Shown here: piece after piece, positions 32,065 through 45,700 of the stretch | Layout of the letters: every line of letters starts with the position of its first letter | How positions within the stretch are numbered: the first letter of the stretch is position 1 | Assembly: GCA_029168955.1 (NCBI GenBank) | Contig: JAPDOI010001579.1 | Location: 98,443-162,442, forward strand | Direction: 5' to 3' | Source: Aplectana chamaeleonis | Lineage: Eukaryota > Nematoda > Chromadorea > Rhabditida > Cosmocercidae | DNA length: 64,000 nucleotides | Program-made: the position numbers and the translations under genes | The notes under the pieces: model-generated | What the model was told of the DNA's origin: nothing | What the model saw: the letters and a program-made list of their open reading frames with translations, nothing else | Databases searched by the model: none

Positions 32065-33720
32065 TCCTGCACACGTCCCATGATGTCCTGCCCACCTCTG
32101 CTCGGATCCTGCACACGTTCCATGATGTCCTGCACAACCCTGCTGGGGTCCTGCACACGTTCCATGATGTCCTGCACACGTATCATGATGCCTTGCACAC
32201 TCCTAATGAGGTCCTGCACACAATCTACGACGTCCTGCACAACCCTACTGGGGTAATACACACGTTCCATGATGTCCTGCGGACTCCTACTGAGGTCCTA
32301 CACACAATCTACGACGTCCTGCACAACCCTACTGGGGTAATACACACGTTCCATGATGTCCTGCGCACTCCTACTGAGGTCCTGCACACAATCTACGACG
32401 CCCTGCACAACCCTACTGGGATCCTGCACACGTTCCATGATGTCCTGCACACTCCTACTGAGGTCCTGCACACGTACCATGATGTCCTGCACACTCCTAC
32501 TGAGGTCCTGCACACAATCTACGACGTCCTGCACAACCCTACTGGGGTCCTGCACACGTTCCATGATGTCCTGCACACTTCTACTAAGGTCCTGCACACA
32601 ATCTACGACGTCCTGCACAACCCTACTGGGATCCTGCACACGTTCCATGATGTCCTGCACACTCCTACTGAGGTCCTGCACACGTACCATGATGTGCTGC
32701 ACACTCCTACTGAGGTCCTGCACACAATCTACGACGTCCTTCACAACCCTCCTGGGATCCTGCACACGTTCCATGATGTCCTGCACACTCCTACTGAGGT
32801 CCTGCACACGTACCATGATGCCTTGCACACTCCTAATGAGGTCCTGCACACAATCTACGACGTCCTGCACAACCCTACTGGGGTAATACACACGTTCCTT
32901 GATGTCCTGCGCACTCCTACTGAGGTCCTGCACACAATCTACGACGTCCTGCACAACCCTACTGGGATAATACACACGTTCCATGATGTCCTGCGCACTC
33001 CTACTAAGGTCCTACATACAATCTACGACGTCCTGCACAACCCTACTGGGGTCCTGCACACGTCCCATGATGTCCTGCCCACCTCTGCTCGGGTCCTGCA
33101 CACGTTACATGATGTCCTGCACACCCCTACTGGGGTCCTGCACACGTTCCATGATGTCCTGCACACTCCTACTGAGGTCCTGCACACAATCTACGACGTC
33201 CTGCACAACCCTACTGCGGTCCTGCACACGTTCCATGATGTCCTGCACACTTCTACTAAGGTCCTGCACACAATCTACGACGTCCTGCACAACCCTACTG
33301 GGATCCTGCACACGTTCCATGATGTCCTGCACACTCCTACTGAGGTCCTGTACACGTACCATGATGTCCTGCACACTCCTACTGAGGTCCTGCACACAAT
33401 CTACGACGTCCTTCACAACCCTACTGGGATCCTGCACACGTTCCATGATGTCCTGCACACTCCTACTGAGGTCCTGCACACGTATCATGATGCCTTGCAC
33501 ACTCCTAATGAGGTCCTGCACACAATCTACGACGTCCTGCACAACCCTACTGGGGTAATACACACGTTCCTTGATGTCCTGCGCACTCCTACTGAGGTCC
33601 TGCACACAATCTACGACGTCCTGCACAACCCTACTGGGGTAATACACACGTTCCATGATGTCCTGCGCACTCCTACTGAGGTCCTGCACACAATCTACGA
33701 CGTCCTGCACAACCCTACTG
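32065..33720 (+). repeat. Segment duplicated within the array (source or copy 1)
   Basis: Rare variant monomers occur in the same order here and in 35143-36798: 'tatcatgatgccttgc' at 32181/35259, 'taccatgatgccttgc' at 32811/35889 and 'tatcatgatgccttgc' again at 33483/36561. All three pairs are 3078 bp apart, so the block is collinear without net indels. Confidence 0.85.
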
Positions 33721-35142
33721 GGGTCCTGCACACGTCCCATGATGATCTGCACACCTCTGCTGAGGTCCTGCACACGTTCCATGATGTCCTGCACAACCCT
33801 GCTGGGGTCCTGCACACGTTCCATGATGTCCTGCACAACCCTACCGGGGTCCTGCACACGTTCCATGATGTCCTGCACACCTCTATTGGGGTCATGCACA
33901 CGTTCCCTGACATCATGCACATCCCTACTGGGGTCCTGCACACAATCCATGACGTCCTGCACACCCCTACTGCTGGGTCCTGCCCATGTTCCTTGATGTC
34001 CTGCACACGCTTCATGATGTCCTGCACACGTTCCATGATGTCCTGCACACCCCTACTGGGGTCCTGCACACGTTCCATGATGTCCTGCACACTCCTACTG
34101 AGGTCCTGCACACAATCTACGACGTCCTGCACAACCCTACTGGGGTCCTGCACACGTCCCGTGATGTCCTGCACACTCCTACTGAGGCCCTGCGCACTAT
34201 CTACGACGTCCTGCGCACCCCTACTGGGGTCCTCCACACATGTTCCACTTGATGTCCTGCACACTCCTACTGGGGTCCTGCACACGTTCCTGACATCCTG
34301 CACAACCCTTACTGGGGTCCTGCACACGTTCCATGATGTCCCTGCACACCCTACTGCGGTCCTGCACACGTTCCGTGATGTCCTGCACACCCCTACTGAG
34401 GTCCTGCACACGTTCCATGACGTCCTGCACACCTACTGGGGTCCTGCACACAATCCATGACGTCCTGCACACCCATACTGGGGTCCTGCACACGTTTCAT
34501 GATGTCCTGCGGACCCCTACTGGGGTCCTGCACACGCTCCATGACGTCCTGCACGCACCTACTGGGGTCCTGCAGAGGTTCCATAATGTCCTGCACACTT
34601 TTACTGAGGTCTTGCACACATTTTATGACGTCCTGCACAACCCTACTGGGGTCCTGCACACGTTCCATGATGTCCTGCACACTCCTACTGAGGTCCTGCA
34701 CACGTTCCATGATGTCTGCAATGCACACCTGCACGTTCCATGATGTCCTGCACACGTTCCATGATGTCCTGCACACTCCTACTGAGGTCCTGTACACTCC
34801 TACTGAGGTCCTGCACACATTCAACGACGTCCTGCACACCCCTACTGGGGTCCTGCACACGCTCCATGACGTCCTGCACACCCCTGCTGGGATACTGCAC
34901 TTGTTCCATGATGTCCTGCACACCCTTACTGGAGTCCGGCACACGTTTCATGATGTCCTGCATACCTCTACTGGGGTCCTGCACAAGTTACATGATGTCC
35001 TGCACAACCCTACTGGGGTCCTGCACACGTTCCATGACGTCCTGCTCATCCCCACTGGGGTCCTGCACTCGTTTCATGATGTCGTGCACACTCCTACTCA
35101 GGTCCTGCACACATCACTTGATGTCCTGCACACCCCGACTGG

Positions 35143-36798
35143 AGTCCTGCACACGTCCATGATGTCCTGCCCACCTCTGCGGATCCTGCACACGTTCCAT
35201 GATGTCCCTGCACAACCCTGCTGGGGTCCTGCACACGTTCCATGATGTCCTGCACACGTATCATGATGCCTTGCACACTCCTAATGAGGTCCTGCACACA
35301 ATCTACGACGTCCTGCACAACCCTACTGGGGTAATACACACGTTCCATGATGTCCTGCACACTCCTACTGAGGTCCTGCACACAATCTACGACATCCTGC
35401 ACAACCCTACTGGGGTAATACACACGTTCCATGATGTCCTGCGCACTCCTACTGAGGTCCTGCACACAATCTACGACGTCCTGCACAACCCTACTGGGAT
35501 CCTGCACACGTTCCATGATGTCCTGCACACTCCTACTGAGGTCCTGCACACGTTCCATGATGTCCTGCACACTCCTACTGAGGTCCTGCACACAATCTAC
35601 GACGTCCTGCACAACCCTACTGGGGTCCTGCATACGTTCCATGATGTCCTGCACACTTCCACTAAGGTCCTGCACACAATCTACGACGTCCTGCACAACC
35701 CTACTGGGATCCTGCACACGTTCCATGATGTCCTGCACACTCCTAATGAGGTCCTGCACACGTACCATGATGTCCTGCACACTCCTACTGAGGTCCTGCA
35801 CACAATCTACGACGTCCTTCACAACCCTCCTGGGATCCTGCACACGTTCCATGATGTCCTGCACACTCCTACTGAGGTCCTGCACACGTACCATGATGCC
35901 TTGCACACTCCTAATGAGGTCCTGCACACAATCTACGACGTCCTGCACAACCCTACTGGGGTAATACACACGTTCCTTGATGTCCTGCGCACTCCTACTG
36001 AGGTCCTGCACACAATCTACGACGTCCTGCACAACCCTACTGGGGTGATACACACGTTCCATGATGTCCTGCGCACTCCTACTAAGGTCCTACATACAAT
36101 CTACGACGTCCTGCACAACCCTACTGGGGTCCTGCACACGTCCCATGATGTCCTGCCCACCTCTGCTCGGGTCCTGCACACGTTCCATGATGTCCTGCAC
36201 AACCCTGCTGGGGTCCTGCACACGTTCCATGATGTCCTGCACACTCCTACTGAGGTCCTGCACACAATCTACGACGTCCTGCACAACCCTACTGCGGTCC
36301 TGCACACGTTCCATGATGTCCTGCACACTTCTACTGAGGTCCTGCACACAATCTACGACGTCCTGCACAACCCTACTGGGGTTCTGCACACGTTTCATGA
36401 TGTCCTGCACACTCCTACTGAGGTCCTGCACACGTTCCATGATGTCCTGCACACTCCTACTGAGGTCCTGCACACAATCTACGACGTCCTGCACAACCCT
36501 ACTGCGGTCCTGCACACGTTCCATGATGTCCTGCACACTCCTACTGAGGTCCTGCACACGTATCATGATGCCTTGCACACTCCTAATGAGGTCCTGCACA
36601 CAATCTACGACGTCCTGCACAACCCTACTGGGGTAATACACACGTTCCTTGATGTCCTGCGCACTCCTACTGAGGTCCTGCACACAATCTACGACGTCCT
36701 GCACAACCCTACTGGGGTAATACACACGTTCCATGATGTCCTGCGCACTCCTACTGAGGTCCTGCACACAATCTACGACGTCCTGCACAACCCTACTG
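35143..36798 (+). repeat. Segment duplicated within the array (copy 2)
   Basis: Partner of 32065-33720 at a constant 3078-bp offset. The first ~80 bp differ by small indels ('cctctgcggatcc' against 'cctctgctcggatcc', and an extra c in 'gatgtccctgc'), showing later divergence at the left edge. Confidence 0.85.
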
Positions 36799-39700
36799 GG
36801 GTAATACACACGTTCCATAATATCCTGCGCACTCCTACTGAGGTCCTACATACAATCTACGACGTCCTGCACAACCCTACTGGGGTCCTGCACACGTCCC
36901 ATGATGTCCTGCCCACCTCTGCTCGGGTCCTGCACACGTTCCATGATGTCCTGCACAACCCTGCTGGGGTCCTGCACACGTTACATGATGTCCTGCACAC
37001 CCCTACTGGGGTCCTGCACACGTTCCATGATGTCCTGCACACTCCTACTGAGGTCCTGCACACAATCTACGACGTCCTGCACAACCCTACTGGGGTCCTG
37101 CACACGTCCCATGATGTCCTGCACACCTCTGCTCGGGTCCTGCACACGTTCCATGATGTCCTGCACAACCCTACTGGGGTCCTGCACACGTTCCATGATG
37201 TCCTGCCCACTCCTACTGAGGTCCTGCACACAATCTACGACGTCCTGCACAACCCTACTGCGGTCCTGCACACGTCCCATGATGTCCTGCCCACCTCTGC
37301 TCGGGTCCTGCACACGTTCCATGATGTCCTGCACAACCCTGCTGGGGTCCTGCACACGTTCCATGATGTCCTGCACACTCCTACTGAGGTCCTGCACACA
37401 ATCTACGACGTCCTGCACAACCCTACTGCGGTCCTGCACACGTCCCATGATGTCCTGCCCACCTCTGCTCGGGTCCTGCACACGTTCCATGATGTCCTGC
37501 ACAACCCTGCTGGGGTCCTGCACACGTACCATGATGTCCTGCACACTCACACTGAGGTCCTGCACACATTCCCTGACATCCTGCACTTCCCTACTGGGGT
37601 CCTGCAAACGCTCCATGACGTCCTGCACACTCCTACTGAGGTCCTGCACACAATCTACGACGTCCTGCACAACCCTGCTGGGGTCCTGCACACGTTCCAT
37701 GATGTCCTGCACGCTCCTACTGAGGTCCTGCACACAATCTACGACGTCCTGCACAACCCTACTGGGGCCCTGCACACGTCCCGTGATGTCCTGCACACTC
37801 CTACTGAGGTCCTGCACACAATCCACGACTTAATGCACAACCGTACTGGGGTCCTGCACACGTCACATGATGTCCTGCACACCTCTGCTCGGGTCCTGCA
37901 CACGTTCCACGATGTCCTGCACAACCCTGCTGGGGTCCTGCACACGTTCCATGATGTCCTGCACACCCCTACTGGGGTCCTGCACACGTCCCGTGATGTC
38001 CTGCACACTCCTACTGAGGTCCTGCACACAATCTACGACGTCCTGCACAACCCTACTGGGGTTCTGCACACGTTTCATGATGTCTTGCACACTCCTACTG
38101 AGGTCCTGAACACAATCTACGACTTAATGCACACTCCTACTGGGGTCCTGCACACGTCCCGTGATGTCCTGCACACTCCTACTGAGGTCCTGCACACAAT
38201 CTACGACGTCCTGCACAACCCTACTGGGGTTCTGCACACGTTTCATGATGTCCTGCACACTCCTACTGAGGTCCTGCACACGTTCCATGATGTCCTGCAC
38301 ACTCCTACTGAGGTCCTGCACACGTTCCATGATGTCCTGCACACTCCTACTGAGGTCCTGAACACAATCTACGACGTCCTGCACAACCCTACTGGGGCCC
38401 TGCACACGTCCCATGAAGTCCTGCACACTCCTACTGGGGTCCTGCGCACAATCTACGCCGTCCTGCACATCCCTACTGTGGTGATACACACATTCCACGA
38501 CGTTCTGCACACTCCTACTGAGGTCCTGCACACAATCTACGACGTCCTGCACAACCGTACTGGTGTCCTGCACACGCTACATGACGTCCTGCACAGTCCT
38601 ACTGAGGTCATGCACACATTCTGCGACGTCCTGCACACCCCTACTGGGGTCTTGCACAAGTTCCTTGATGTCCTACACACTCCTACTGAGGTCCTGCACA
38701 GGTCCCATGATGTCCTGCACTCTCCTACTGAGGTCCTGCACACACTCCACGACGTCCTGCACATCCCTACTGGGGTCCTGCACAGGTTCCACGATGTCCT
38801 GCACACTCCTACTGAGGTCCTGCACACAATCTACGACGTCCTGCACAACCCTACTGGGGTCCTGCACCCGTTCCATGATCTCCTGCACACTCCTACTGAG
38901 GTCTTGCACACAATCTACGACGTCCTGCACACCCCTACTGGGGTCCTGCACACGTCCCGTGATGTCCTGCACACTCCTACTGAGGTCCTGCACACAATCT
39001 ACGACGTCCTGCACAACCCTACTGGGGTCCTGCACACGTTTCATGATGTCCTGCACACTCCTACTGAGGTCCTGCACACATTCTACGATGTCCTGCACAA
39101 CCCTACTGGGGTCCTGCACACGTTCCATGATGTCCTGCACACTCCTACTGAGGTCCTGCACACAATCTACGACGTCCTGCACAACCCTACTGGGGTCCTG
39201 CACACGTTCCATGATGTCCTGCACACACTCCTACTGAGGTCCTGCACACAATCTACGACGTCCTGCACAACCCTACTGGGGTAATACACACGTTCCATGA
39301 TGTCCTGCACACTCCTACTGAGGTCCTGCACACAATCTACGACGTCCTGCACAACCCTACTGGGGTAATACACACGTTCCATGATGTCCTGTACACTCCT
39401 ACTGAGGTCCTGCACACAATCTACGACGTCCTGCACAACCCTACTGGGGTAATACACACGTTCCATGATGTCCTGCACACTCCTACTGAGGTCCTGCACA
39501 CAATCTACGACGTCCTGCACAACCCTACTGGGGTCCTGCACACGTTTCATGATGTCCTGCACACACCTACTGAGGTCCTGCACACATTCTACGGCGTCCT
39601 GCACACCCCTATTGGGGTCCTGCACACCTCCCGTGATGTCCTGCACACTCCTACTGAGGTCCTGCACACAATCTACGGCCTCCTGCCCAACCCTACTGGG

Positions 39701-42700
39701 GTCCTGCACACGTTCCATGATGTCCTGTACACTCCTACTGAGGTCCTGCACACAATTTACGACGTCCTGCACAACCGTACTGAGGTCCTGCACAAATTCT
39801 ACGACGTCCTGCACACTCCTACTGAGGTCCTGCACACAATCTACGACGTCCTGCACAACCCTACTGGGGTAATACACATGTTCCATGATGTCCTGTACAC
39901 TCCTACTGAGGTCCTGCACACAATCTACGACGTCCTGCACAACCCTACTGGGGTAATACACACGTTCCATGATGTCCTGCACACTCCTACTGAGGTCCTG
40001 CACACAATCTACGACGTCCTGCACAACCCTACTGGGGTAATACACACGTTCCATGATGTCCTGCACACTCCTACTGAGGTCCTGCACACAATCTACGACG
40101 TCCTGCACAACCCTACTGGGGTCCTGCACACGTTCCATGATATCCTGCACACCCCTGCTGGGGTCCTGCACACGTTCCATGATGTCCTGCACACTCCTAC
40201 TGAGGTCCTGCACACAATCTACGACGTCCTGCACAACCCTACTGGGGTCCTGCACACGTCCCGTGATGTCCTGCACACTCCTACTGAGGTCCTGCACACA
40301 ATCTACGACGTCCTGCACAACCCTACTGGGGTCCTGCACACGTTCCATGATGTCCTGCACACTCCTACTGAGGTCCTGCACACAATCTACGACGTCCTGC
40401 ACAACCCTACTGGGGTAATACACACGTTCCATGATGTCCTGCACAACCCTGCTGGGGTCCTGTACACGTTCCATGATGTCCTGCACAACCCTGCTGGGGT
40501 CCTGTACACGTTCCATGATGTCCTGCACAACCCTGCTGGGGTCCTGCACACAATCTGCGACGTCGTGCACAACCGTACTGGGGTCCTGCACACGCTTTAT
40601 GATGTCCTGCACACTCCTACTGAGGTCCTGCACACAATCTACGACGTCCTGCACAACCCTGCTGGGGTCCTGCACACGTTCCATGATGTCCTGCACACTC
40701 CTACTGAGGTCCTGCACACAATCTACGACGTCCTGCACAACCCTACTGGGGTCCTGCACACGTTCCATGATGTCCTGCACACTCCTACTGAGGTCCTGCA
40801 CACGTACCATGATGTCCTGCACACCTCTGCTGGGGTCCTGCACACGTTCCATGATGTCCTGCACACTCCTACTGAGGTCCTGCACACAATCTACGACGTC
40901 CTGCACAACCCTACTGGGGTAATACACACGTTCCATGATGTCCTGCACACTCCTACTGAGGTCCTGCACACAATCTACGACGTCCTGCACAACCCTACTA
41001 AGGTCCTGCACACTATCCATGATGTCTTGCACACTCCTACTGAGGTCCTGCACACAATCTACAACGTCCTGCACAACCCTACTGAGGTCCTGCACACACG
41101 TCTACCATGATGTCCTGCACACCCCTAATGGGGTCCTGCACACAATCTACGACGTCCTGCACAACCCTACTGGGGTCCTGCACACGTCCCGTGATGTCCT
41201 GCACACTCCTACTGACGTCCTGCACACAGTCTACGACTCCTGCACAACCCTACTGGGGTAATACACTTGTTCCATGATGTCCTGCACACTCCTACTGAGG
41301 TCCTGCACACAATCTACGACGTCCTGCCTAAACCTGCTGGGGTCCTGCACACGTTCCATGATGTCCTGCACACTCATACTGAGGTCCTGCACACAATCTG
41401 CGACGTCCTGCACAACCCTACTGGGGTCCTGCACACGTCCCGTGATGTCCTGCACACTCCTACTGAGGTCCTGCACACAATCTACGACGTCCTGCACAAC
41501 CCTACTGGGGTCCTGCACACGTTCCATGATGTCCTGCACACTCCTACTGAGGTCCTGCACACAATCTACGACGTCCTGCACAACCCTACTGGGGTAATAC
41601 ACACGTTCCATGATGTCCTGCACACTCCTACTGAGGTCCTGCACACAATCTACGACGTCCTGCACAACCCTACTGGGGTAATACACACGTTCCATGATGT
41701 CCTGCACACTCCTACTGAGGTCCTGCACACAATCTACGCCGTCCTGCACAACCCTACTGGGGTAATACACACGTTCCATGATGTCCTGCACACTCCTACT
41801 GAGGTCCTGCACACAATCTACGACGTCCTGCACAACCTTACTGGGGTAATACACACGTTCCATGATGTCCTGCGCACTCCTACTGAGGTCCTGCACACAA
41901 TCTACGACGTCCTGCACAACCCTACTGGGGTGATGCACACGTTCCATGATGTCCTGCGCACTCCTACTGAGGTCCTGCACACAATCTACGACGTCCTGCA
42001 CAACCATACTGGGGTAATACACACGTTCCATGATGTCCTGCGCACTCCTACTGAGGTCCTGCACACAATCTACGACGTCCTGCACAACTCTACTGGGGTA
42101 ATACACACGTTCCGTGATGTCCTGCGCACTCCTACTGAGGTCCTGCACACAATCTACGACGTCCTGCACAACCCTACTGGGGTAATACACACGTTCATGA
42201 TGTCCTGCGCAATCGTACTGAGGTCCTGCACACTATCTACGACGTCCTGCACAACCCTACTGGGGTAATACACACGTTCCATGATGTCCTGCGCACTCCT
42301 ACTGAGGTCCTGCACACAATCTACGACGTCCTGCACAACCCTACTGGGGTAATACACACGTTCCATGATGTCCTGCGCACTCCTACTGAGGTCCTGCACA
42401 CAATCTACGACGTCCTGCACAACCCTACTGGGGTAATACACACGTTCCATGATGTCCTGCACACTCCTACTGAGGTCCTGCACACAATCTACGACGTCCT
42501 GCACAACCCTACTGGGGTAATACACACGTTCCATGATGTCCTGCACAATCGTACTGAGGTCCTGCACACAATCTACGACGTCTTGCACAACCCTACTGGG
42601 GTAATACACACGTTCCATAATGTCCTGCACACTCATACTGAGGTCCTGCACACAATCTACGACGTCCTGCACAACCCTACTGGGGTAATACACACGTTCC

Positions 42701-45700
42701 ATGATGTCCTGCGCACTCCTACTGAGGTCCTGCACACAATCTACGACGTCCTGCACAACCCTACTGGGGTAATACACACGTTCCATGATGTCCTGCGCAC
42801 TCCTACTGAGGTCCTGCACACAATCTACGACGTCCTGCACAACCCTACTGGGGTCCTGCACACGTTCCATGATGTCCTGCACACTCCTACTGAGGTCCTG
42901 CACACAATCTACGACGTCCTGCACAACCCTACTGGGGTAATACACACGTTCCATGATGTCCTGCGCACTCCTACTGAGGTCCTGCACACAATCTACGACG
43001 TCCTGCACAACCCTACTGGGGTAATACCCACGTTCCATGATGTCCTGAGCACTCCTACTGAGGTCCTGCACACAATCTACGACGTCCTGCACAACCCTAC
43101 TGGGGTTATACACATTCCATGATGTCCTGCGCACTCCTACTGAGGTCCTGCACACAATCTACGACGTCCTGCACAACCTTACTGGGGTAATACACACGTT
43201 CCATGATGTCCTGCGCACTCCTACTGAGGTCCTGCACACAATCTACGACGTCCTGCACAACCCTACTGGGGTAATACACACGTTCCATGATGTCCTGCGC
43301 ACTCCTACTGAGGTCCTGCACACAATCTACGACGTCCTGCACAACCCTACTGGGGTAATACACACGTTCCATGATGTCCTGCGCACTCCTACTGAGGTCC
43401 TGCACACAATCTACGACGTCCTGCACAACCCTACTGGGGTAATACACACGTTCCATGATGTCCTGCGCACTCCTACTGAGGTCCTGCACACAATCTACGA
43501 CGTCCTGCACAACCCTACTGGGGTCCTGCACACGTTCCATGATGTCCTGCACACTCTTACTGAGGTCCTGCACACTATCTACGACGTCCTGCACAACCCT
43601 ACTGGGGTAATGCACACGTTCCATGATGTCCTGCGCACTCCTACTGGGATCCTGCGCACAATCTACGACGTCCTGCACATCCCTACTGGGGTAATATACA
43701 CGTTCCATGATGTCCTGGGCACTCCTACTGAGGTCCTGCGCACAATCTACGACGTCCTGCACATCCCTACTGGGGTAATACACACGTTCCATGATGTCCT
43801 GGGCACTCCTACTGAGGTCCTGCACACAATCTACGACGTCCTGCACAACCCTACTGGGGTCCTGCACACGTTCCATGATGTCCTGCACACTCCTACTGAG
43901 GTCCTGCACACAATCTACGACGTCCTGCACAACCCTACTGGGGTAATACACACGTTCCATGATGTCCTGCACACTCCTACTGAGGTCCTGCACACAATCT
44001 ACGACGTCCTGCACAACCCTACTGGGGTAATACACACGTTCCATGATGTCCTGTACACTCCTACTGAGGTCCTGCACACAATCTACGACGTCCTGCACAA
44101 CCCTACTGAGGTCCTGCACACTCCTACTGAGGTCCTGCACAAATTCTACGACGTCCTGCACATCCCTACTGGGGTAATACACACGTTCCATGATGTCCTG
44201 GGCACTCCTACTGAGGTCCTGCACACAATCTACGACGTCCTGCACAACCCTACTGGGGTCCTGCACACGTTCCATGATGTCCTGCACACTCCTACTGAGG
44301 TCCTGCACACAATCTACGACGTCCTGCACAACACTACTGGGGTAATACACACGTTCCATGATGTCCTGCAAACTCTTACTGAGGTCCTGCACACAATCTA
44401 CGACGTCCTGCACAACTCTACTGGGGTAATACACACGTTCCGTGATGTCCTGCGCACTCCTACTGAGGTCCTGCACACAATCTACGACGTCCTGCACAAC
44501 CCTACTGGGGTAATACACACGTTCATGATGTCCTGCGCAATCGTACTGAGGTCCTGCACACTATCTACGACGTCCTGCACAACCCTACTGGGGTAATACA
44601 CACGTTCCATGATGTCCTGCGCACTCCTACTGAGGTCCTGCACACAATCTACGACGTCCTGCACAACCCTACTGGGGTGATGCACACGTTCCATGATGTC
44701 CTGCGCACTCCTACTGAGGTCCTGCACACAATCTACGACGTCCTGCACAACCATACTGGGGTAATACACACGTTCCATGATGTCCTGCGCACTCCTACTG
44801 AGGTCCTGCACACAATCTACGACGTCCTGCACAACTCTACTGGGGTAATACACACGTTCCATGATGTCCTGCGCACTCCTACTGAGGTCCTGCACACAAT
44901 CTACGACGTCCTGCACAACCCTACTGAGGTAATACACACGTTCATGATGTCCTGCGCAATCGTACTGAGGTCCTGCACACAATCTACGACGTCTTGCACA
45001 ACCCTACTGGGGTAATACACACGTTCCATAATGTCCTGCACACTCATACTGAGGTCCTGCACACATTCCCTGACATCCTGCACTTCCCTACTGGGGTCCT
45101 GCAAGCGCTCCATGACGTCCTGCACACCTGTAGTGGGGTCCTGCACTCGTTCCATGATGTTCTGCAAACTCTTACTGAGGTCCTGCACACAATCTACGAC
45201 GTCCTGCACAACTCTACTGGGGTAATACACACGTTCCGTGATGTCCTGCGCACTCCTACTGAGGTCCTGCACACAATCTACGACGTCCTGCACAACCCTA
45301 CTGGGGTTATACACACGTTCCATGATGTCCTGCAATCCTACTGAGGTCCTGCACACAATCTACGACGTCCTGCACAACCTACTGGGGTAATACACACACG
45401 TTCCATGATGTCCCGCACATTCCTACTGAGGCCCTGCACACATTCTACGACTTCCTGCACACGTTCCATTATGTCATGCACACCCCTACTGAGGTCCTGT
45501 ACACTATCTACGACGTCCTGCACATCCCTACTGGGGTCCTGCACACGTTCCATGATGTCCTGCACACCCCTACTGGGGTCCTGCACACGTTCCATGATGT
45601 CCAGCACACTCCTACTGAGGTCCTGCACACAATATACGACGTCCTGCACACCCCTACTGGGGTCCTTCACACGCTCCATGATGTCCTGCACACTCCTGCT

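Noticed and set aside
39167..41095. 642-codon minus-strand frame reading VQD heptads
   Set aside because: It is the reverse complement of the 21-bp array; every stop-free frame of a period-21 repeat stays open.
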